From: Neurospora intermedia
Lineage: Eukaryota > Ascomycota > Sordariomycetes > Sordariales > Sordariaceae
Reading direction: 5' to 3'
NCBI GenBank assembly: GCA_037102815.1
Contig: BTPP01000010.1
Coordinates: 558,001 to 622,000, forward strand
Length of the DNA: 64,000 nt
In this document: piece by piece, positions 59,921 through 64,000 of the stretch
How the letters are laid out: each line of letters starts with the position of its first letter
Numbering within the stretch: the first letter of the stretch is position 1
Notes under the pieces: model-generated
What the model was told of the DNA's origin: nothing
Databases searched by the model: none
What the model saw: the letters and a program-made list of their open reading frames with translations, nothing else
Translations under genes and position numbers: made by a program

Positions 59921-62096
59921 TAATAATTATAAAATATATAATTTTCAGAAGAATAGAGCCTTCTGGGTAAGAGATTTGAAAATACTAGAAGGGATATATT
60001 ATAATGGTAATAATAATAATACCCTTAATAAATCCACTTTAAATACTAGTATTAATAATACTAGTAATAATAGTAATAATAATACTATTAAAGATATTTC
60101 GGAAGAATTTCTTCAAAATAATAATAATAATTATAATAATGAAGATTCCGATTCTGAATCAGAAAATGATTTAGAAATTAATATTAATAAAAATATTAAT
60201 AATAATAATATTAATAATTATAATAATTCTAATACGAATAATTATAATACAAATAATCAAGGTCTACGCAGATCTCTTAGAACTATTGATTCTAGTGATC
60301 ACTTTCCAAATAATAATTTATCGAATAATAAAATACGCGTATTACTACCAAGGAAAAACAGAGAATATTACCAAGAATATCAACCGATAAATTATATAAA
60401 TAACTCTGTATTAAATATTATTAATAATATTAATAATATTGAAGAACCTTCTACTTATAAGCAGGCTATTTCCAGTCCTTATAGCCAAAAGTGGATTGAA
60501 TCTATGAAAATAGAAGTAGAAGAATTGGAAAGACAAAATACTTGGGAAATAGTAGATCTGCCCCCAAATAGAAAAGCTCTAGGCGGTAGATGGGTTTATA
60601 AAATTAAACCTATAAATAATAACCAAAATAATAATGAAAATAATAATAATAATAATAATAATAATAAAGAAAATAATAATATTACTAATAATAATATTAT
60701 TAATTCTTCTAAAGAAGAATATAAATTCAAAAGCCGTTGGGTAGTCCAAGGATTTAACCAAATAGAAGGCTTAGATTTTCTAGAAACGTTTTCTACAGTC
60801 TGTAGGCCAGAAACGTATAGAATTTTCTTTATTATAGCTATTACTAATGGCTGGGAATTACTACAATACGATGTAAAAAATGCATTCGTTCACGCTTATA
60901 TCGATGAAGATATATACGTTATTCCCCCTATTGGTTATTATAATTTACAACCTAATAAAGTTTGTAAATTAAAAAAGGCCTTATACGGCCTTAAACAAAG
61001 TCCTAGACTCTGGTATAAATATTTAACTAAGGTATTAAAATCCTTAGATTTCGAAGTATTCCCCTTCGACGACGGTGTTTTTATTAATAATAAATTAAAT
61101 ATTATTATACTCTGCCACGTTGATGACCTTATTATAATAGGCCCAAATAAATCTACTATAGAAAATATAGTAGAAAAAGCTACCAAAAGTATTAAACTTC
61201 AATCCCTTGGTGAAGTTAATACCTTTTTAGGTATAGAAATTAAAATTAATAGAAATAATAATTCTATTCATTTACACCAGTCAAAATATACCAGAAAAAT
61301 GCTGGAAAAATATAATAAATCAGATATTAATCCAGTATCAATACCATTAACTAAAATAAAATTAGTTAAAAATAAAGGTCAAGCTTCTAAAGAAGAAATA
61401 AAACTATATCAACAATATATAGGATCTTTATTATATCTAGCCTTAAAAACTAGGCCAGATTTAGCCTTCCCTATACAATATTGTGCTAAATATGCTAGTA
61501 ATCCTAGTATTGAACACTTTAAGGCTGTTAATCAAATATTTGGTTATTTAAATAAATATCCAGATTTAGGAATGACCTATAAAAATAAATATAATACTAA
61601 TCTTATATTAAAAGGTTATTGTGATAGCGATTACGCTAATTGCCTTGATTCCAGAAGGTCTACTACTGGGTATATATTTACCTTAGGAAATAATATTATT
61701 TCTTGGAATAGTAGCCTTCAAAAAACCGTAGCTTTATCTACGTGTGAAGCTGAATATATGGCTTTAACCGAAGCTATAAAAGAATTATTATATCTAAAGT
61801 CTACTTTAGAATTAATAAATAAATTATTTATTAATATAATTAATATTCCTACCCTTATACCTCCTATATACGAGGATAATACGGCTGCTTTAAAACTGGC
61901 TAACAATCCAGAATTTCATAAACGGTCTAAACACATTGATATACGCTATCATTTTATAAGGGAGGCTATTAATAATAATAAGGCAAAGGTTATTTATATT
62001 CCTACTAAGGATCAATTAGCCGATAATTTAACAAAGCCAATGGATAATAAATATTTATTAGACTGGCGGGCTAAAGTTGGTATTGAAAAATTATAG
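59844..62096 (+). CDS. Reverse transcriptase and RNase H part of copia polyprotein
   Basis: The frame is open from 59844 and overlaps the previous frame by 77 bases in the +1 register. It has no ATG near its start; homology resumes at KLGSQAEKAVLVGF, the end of the integrase domain. Reverse transcriptase shows YDVKNAFVHA, LYGLKQSPRLWYKYL and the catalytic pair in HVDDLIIIG. RNase H shows YCDSDYANCLDSRRSTTGY, STCEAEYMAL and EDNTAALKL. Two Asn-rich expansions are present: one before the reverse transcriptase (60000-60260) and one of about 40 residues inside it (60610-60715) between WVYKIK and KSRWVVQGF. Expression needs either frameshifting or repair of an indel. Confidence 0.9.
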   Translation, partial: KLKGPNISKLGSQAEKAVLVGFGENNNNYKIYNFQKNRAFWVRDLKILEGIYYNGNNNNTLNKSTLNTSINNTSNNSNNNTIKDISEEFLQNNNNNYNNEDSDSESENDLEININKNINNNNINNYNNSNTNNYNTNNQGLRRSLRTIDSSDHFPNNNLSNNKIRVLLPRKNREYYQEYQPINYINNSVLNIINNINNIEEPSTYKQAISSPYSQKWIESMKIEVEELERQNTWEIVDLPPNRKALGGRWVYKIKPINNNQNNNENNNNNNNNNKENNNITNNNIINSSKEEYKFKSRWVVQGFNQIEGLDFLETFSTVCRPETYRIFFIIAITNGWELLQYDVKNAFVHAYIDEDIYVIPPIGYYNLQPNKVCKLKKALYGLKQSPRLWYKYLTKVLKSLDFEVFPFDDGVFINNKLNIIILCHVDDLIIIGPNKSTIENIVEKATKSIKLQSLGEVNTFLGIEIKINRNNNSIHLHQSKYTRKMLEKYNKSDINPVSIPLTKIKLVKNKGQASKEEIKLYQQYIGSLLYLALKTRPDLAFPIQYCAKYASNPSIEHFKAVNQIFGYLNKYPDLGMTYKNKYNTNLILKGYCDSDYANCLDSRRSTTGYIFTLGNNIISWNSSLQKTVALSTCEAEYMALTEAIKELLYLKSTLELINKLFINIINIPTLIPPIYEDNTAALKLANNPEFHKRSKHIDIRYHFIREAINNNKAKVIYIPTKDQLADNLTKPMDNKYLLDWRAKVGIEKL

Positions 62097-62400
62097 GTTT
62101 TTTATCTTATAAATAAGATTTTCCTATATTTGAGGTTTTTGGTAATATATACCTTTTTTACCTTATACTATCTATTGTTAATAATAGTAGTAATAATAAT
62201 AATAATAATAATAATAGTATTTATTATAATAAATTACTATATAAAAAGGTTTTTTATAAATATTAAAAAATATTTATATTTTTTACCTTAATAAATTTTT
62301 AAAATAAGAGTTTTAAATTTTTCTCTTATAAAAGACTTTCTTAATATATATATTATATAATACTATATATCTATAACCTAATTACTACCGTAACTAGTTT
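62097..62400. other. AT-rich 3' untranslated part of the retrotransposon
   Basis: No coding frame. Holds an (AAT)n-type microsatellite near 62180-62220. Ends at the purine tract before the 3' LTR. Confidence 0.7.
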
Positions 62401-62409
62401 ACGGGGGAG
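62401..62409 (+). other. Polypurine tract
   Basis: ACGGGGGAG lies directly before the TG of the 3' LTR. This is the expected plus-strand primer site for reverse transcription. Confidence 0.85.
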
Positions 62410-63161
62410 TGTTGGGCTTACTATATATATTATATAATATTATATATATATAACGGATTTACGGGGTTATATTATACCTTATAGGTATAAGCAATTATAT
62501 ATAAATATATATATATAAGTTGATTTTTATCGATTCTATATACTAGTAGTTAAAATTCTACTATATAACCCTAACCTTCTTAGAAGGTAGTCTACTAGGC
62601 TTGCCAAGGCGGCCCAGAAGCCCAGTGTGGCCCAGGGAGGCTCAGGGAGCCTCAAAGAGTTCCAGGGTGGAAGAAGTCTCCCGGGTAGACAGGGGTCGAA
62701 ATGAAAAGTGGAGACTTAATCTCGCCTACCCTAGAGGTTTCACCACTACCCCCTTCGGCTATTCCTTAGCGAATACGAACAAACAAACCATTTCCGGAAT
62801 CTCCGGAAGCCGAAGAATCCGACGGAACAAACGGCTTGTCCGTAGGACAACCGGTTGGCTCAGAAAGTCTATAAGAAGAAGGCCTTCCCCCGAGGAAGAA
62901 GCTTTCTTTCTTCTCTATAGTCACTCTTCTATATCTTTACCAATATAAGAGCTACACACACAAACCATATACCATTCTACTCGTCTTTGACTCCTCTACA
63001 CACCTATGCCACGAGAAATATCAATTTCCTACTCTGCAACCCTCTTTCTCCACCAAAGAAAGAAAGACCACTTTTATCTTATTATTCATCCTTCCGATTT
63101 CCATATCGAATCTACCGTTGAAGCGATTACCCTCTTCGAAGACCCGGATTCCTCTTCTTCA
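62410..63161 (+). repeat. 3' LTR (752 bp)
   Basis: Same length and ends as the 5' LTR, with C at 62902 in place of T. The first 52 codons of the upstream ORF begin here at 63006 and read out into flanking DNA, stopping at 63197. Confidence 0.95.
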
Positions 63162-63166
63162 GTACT
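63162..63166 (+). repeat. Target-site duplication GTACT, right copy
   Basis: GTACT directly follows the CA of the 3' LTR and equals the left copy at 55660-55664. Confidence 0.9.
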
Positions 63167-64000
63167 ATATAGTAATAAACCCCAATTTAATTCCTAGTAT
63201 TACCTCTATACCTTTTAGTAGTACCCCTTCAATTCTACTATTTAATAAATAAGAGATAAGAGTAACTAAAATTTTTAGGTAATATATAATTATTACTACT
63301 ACGTTACTAGCGAAAGTTCTTAGCGCGGGCAATTTATCGGCGGCTATTATAGATTTTTAAAAGATATTTAAAGAATGGTTAAAAAAGGGTAATATAATAA
63401 GGTATATTAAGAAGTTAGTGAAGGAGTTATTAATTACTAATATATAAATAAGTCTTGGCGAGGAAATTAAAGAAATATACGTAGAAGAGTAGATTAGCGA
63501 TTCGGACGCTTATAATTTGCGGAGGTTGTAATATATATTAACTTCTTTATATATTAATTATATATAGGTATTCTCTTTATTAATCTTAGGTTACTTATAT
63601 AGAAACTCTATTAAAAAGATATATATTTTGTATTTTTATAGATAAATATATTATTAGAACCCTCTTATACTAATTATTTTTACTCTTATTAGAGTTAGGG
63701 TTAAGGGATTTTAGTATTTTTACTCTTATTAAAGTAAGGGGACCTCGGTATTTTTACTCTTATTAGAGTAAGGGGACTTCGGTATCTTTATTCTTATTAG
63801 AGTAAAGGGACCTTACTATTTCTATTCCTATTAGAATAAAAAGACTTTACTTCTTTTATTCCTACTATAATAAAGAGGGGATAGTATTAGAGTAATAGGA
63901 GTAAAGTAGTAATAAATAGTTCCTATTTATATTTATATTTATAAATATCGGAATTCGACTCTAGTCGGAGGAAAGATAACTTAATTTAAACCTAATATTT
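63167..64000. other. RIP-mutated AT-rich relic DNA, continuing past the window
   Basis: Same composition as 38886-55659: CpA and TpG nearly absent, stops in all frames, no gene. It resumes the sequence interrupted by the retrotransposon. Confidence 0.9.
63675..63880. repeat. 34-40 bp tandem repeat, about six copies
   Basis: Units with a TACTCTTATTAGAGTAA-type palindrome core begin near 63681, 63721, 63755, 63788, 63822 and 63857. Between cores lie GGGAC(C/T)T-type spacers. The core resembles the dispersed palindrome in the rest of the AT-rich DNA. Confidence 0.75.

Larger units (their letters stand above)
55665..63161 (+). mobile_element. Ty1/copia-type LTR retrotransposon, full length
   Basis: A 7,497-base element with two 752-base LTRs beginning TG and ending CA. 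It is flanked by a 5-base target duplication GTACT (55660-55664 and 63162-63166). The primer-binding site follows the 5' LTR directly, and a purine tract precedes the 3' LTR. The internal part codes Gag with a zinc knuckle, then protease, integrase, reverse transcriptase and RNase H. Integrase before reverse transcriptase is the Ty1/copia order. The LTRs differ at one base by my comparison, so insertion is recent. It sits in RIP-mutated DNA but is itself not RIP-mutated. Two features argue against autonomy: a frame change in pol and an altered protease motif. An extra ORF precedes gag. Confidence 0.95.

Noticed and set aside
63694-63707. Telomere-like GTTAGGGTTAAGGG
   Set aside because: Only about one and a half TTAGGG units inside a palindromic minisatellite; too short to call a telomere or interstitial telomeric repeat.

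Overview
The window is nuclear DNA of a filamentous ascomycete, almost certainly Neurospora (N. crassa or a close relative). The evidence is a complete white collar-2 gene of 530 codons, short introns with CTAAC-type branch sites, and a long AT-rich block almost free of CpA/TpG but rich in CpG, TpA and stops, which is the signature of repeat-induced point mutation (RIP). Species and strain cannot be fixed from sequence alone.

Positions 1-38,885 are ordinary euchromatin with eight protein genes. After about 9.8 kb without a recognisable gene come: a Ser/Pro-rich conserved hypothetical protein (9850-11388, +); an amidase-signature hydrolase with five exons (13186-15348, +); a mitochondrial D-lactate dehydrogenase (16349-18318, +); a small glycine/serine-rich fungal protein (18739-19871, -); wc-2, the blue-light and clock PAS/GATA factor (22214-24058, -); RAD50, called uvs-6 in Neurospora (26728-30737, +); a protein phosphatase 4 regulatory subunit R2 homologue (31249-33223, -); and a polytopic UPF0658-type Golgi membrane protein (36352-37556, +). 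wc-2 and RAD50 are divergent across 2.7 kb. RAD50 and the PP4 subunit, both DNA-damage functions, are convergent. Two introns (amidase intron 1, PP4R2 intron 2) appear to use GC-AG splice sites.

At about 38,886 the composition changes sharply. From there to the end the DNA is RIP-mutated relic sequence with no credible genes but several tandem-repeat arrays (units of about 34-40, 63, 72, 140, 141 and 160 bp) and a dispersed palindrome close to TTTACTTTAATTAGAGTAAA.

Into this relic DNA a young Ty1/copia-type LTR retrotransposon has inserted (55665-63161, 7,497 bp). It has 752-bp TG...CA LTRs that differ at one position by my reading, a 5-bp target duplication GTACT, a primer-binding site matching the anticodon arm of initiator tRNA-Met (half-tRNA priming), a polypurine tract and a gag-pol region. 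Its odd points are a 222-codon ORF of unknown function that starts in the 5' LTR and crosses the primer-binding site, a +1 frame change between integrase and reverse transcriptase, a D-S-E protease motif instead of D-S/T-G, and long asparagine runs from AAT expansion, one of them inside the reverse transcriptase.

Two intergenic observations may be new: an octamer TAGAGGTA/TACCTCTA occurs 17 times in the euchromatic part, always outside exons, and wc-2 intron 1 holds a 17-bp perfect hairpin.
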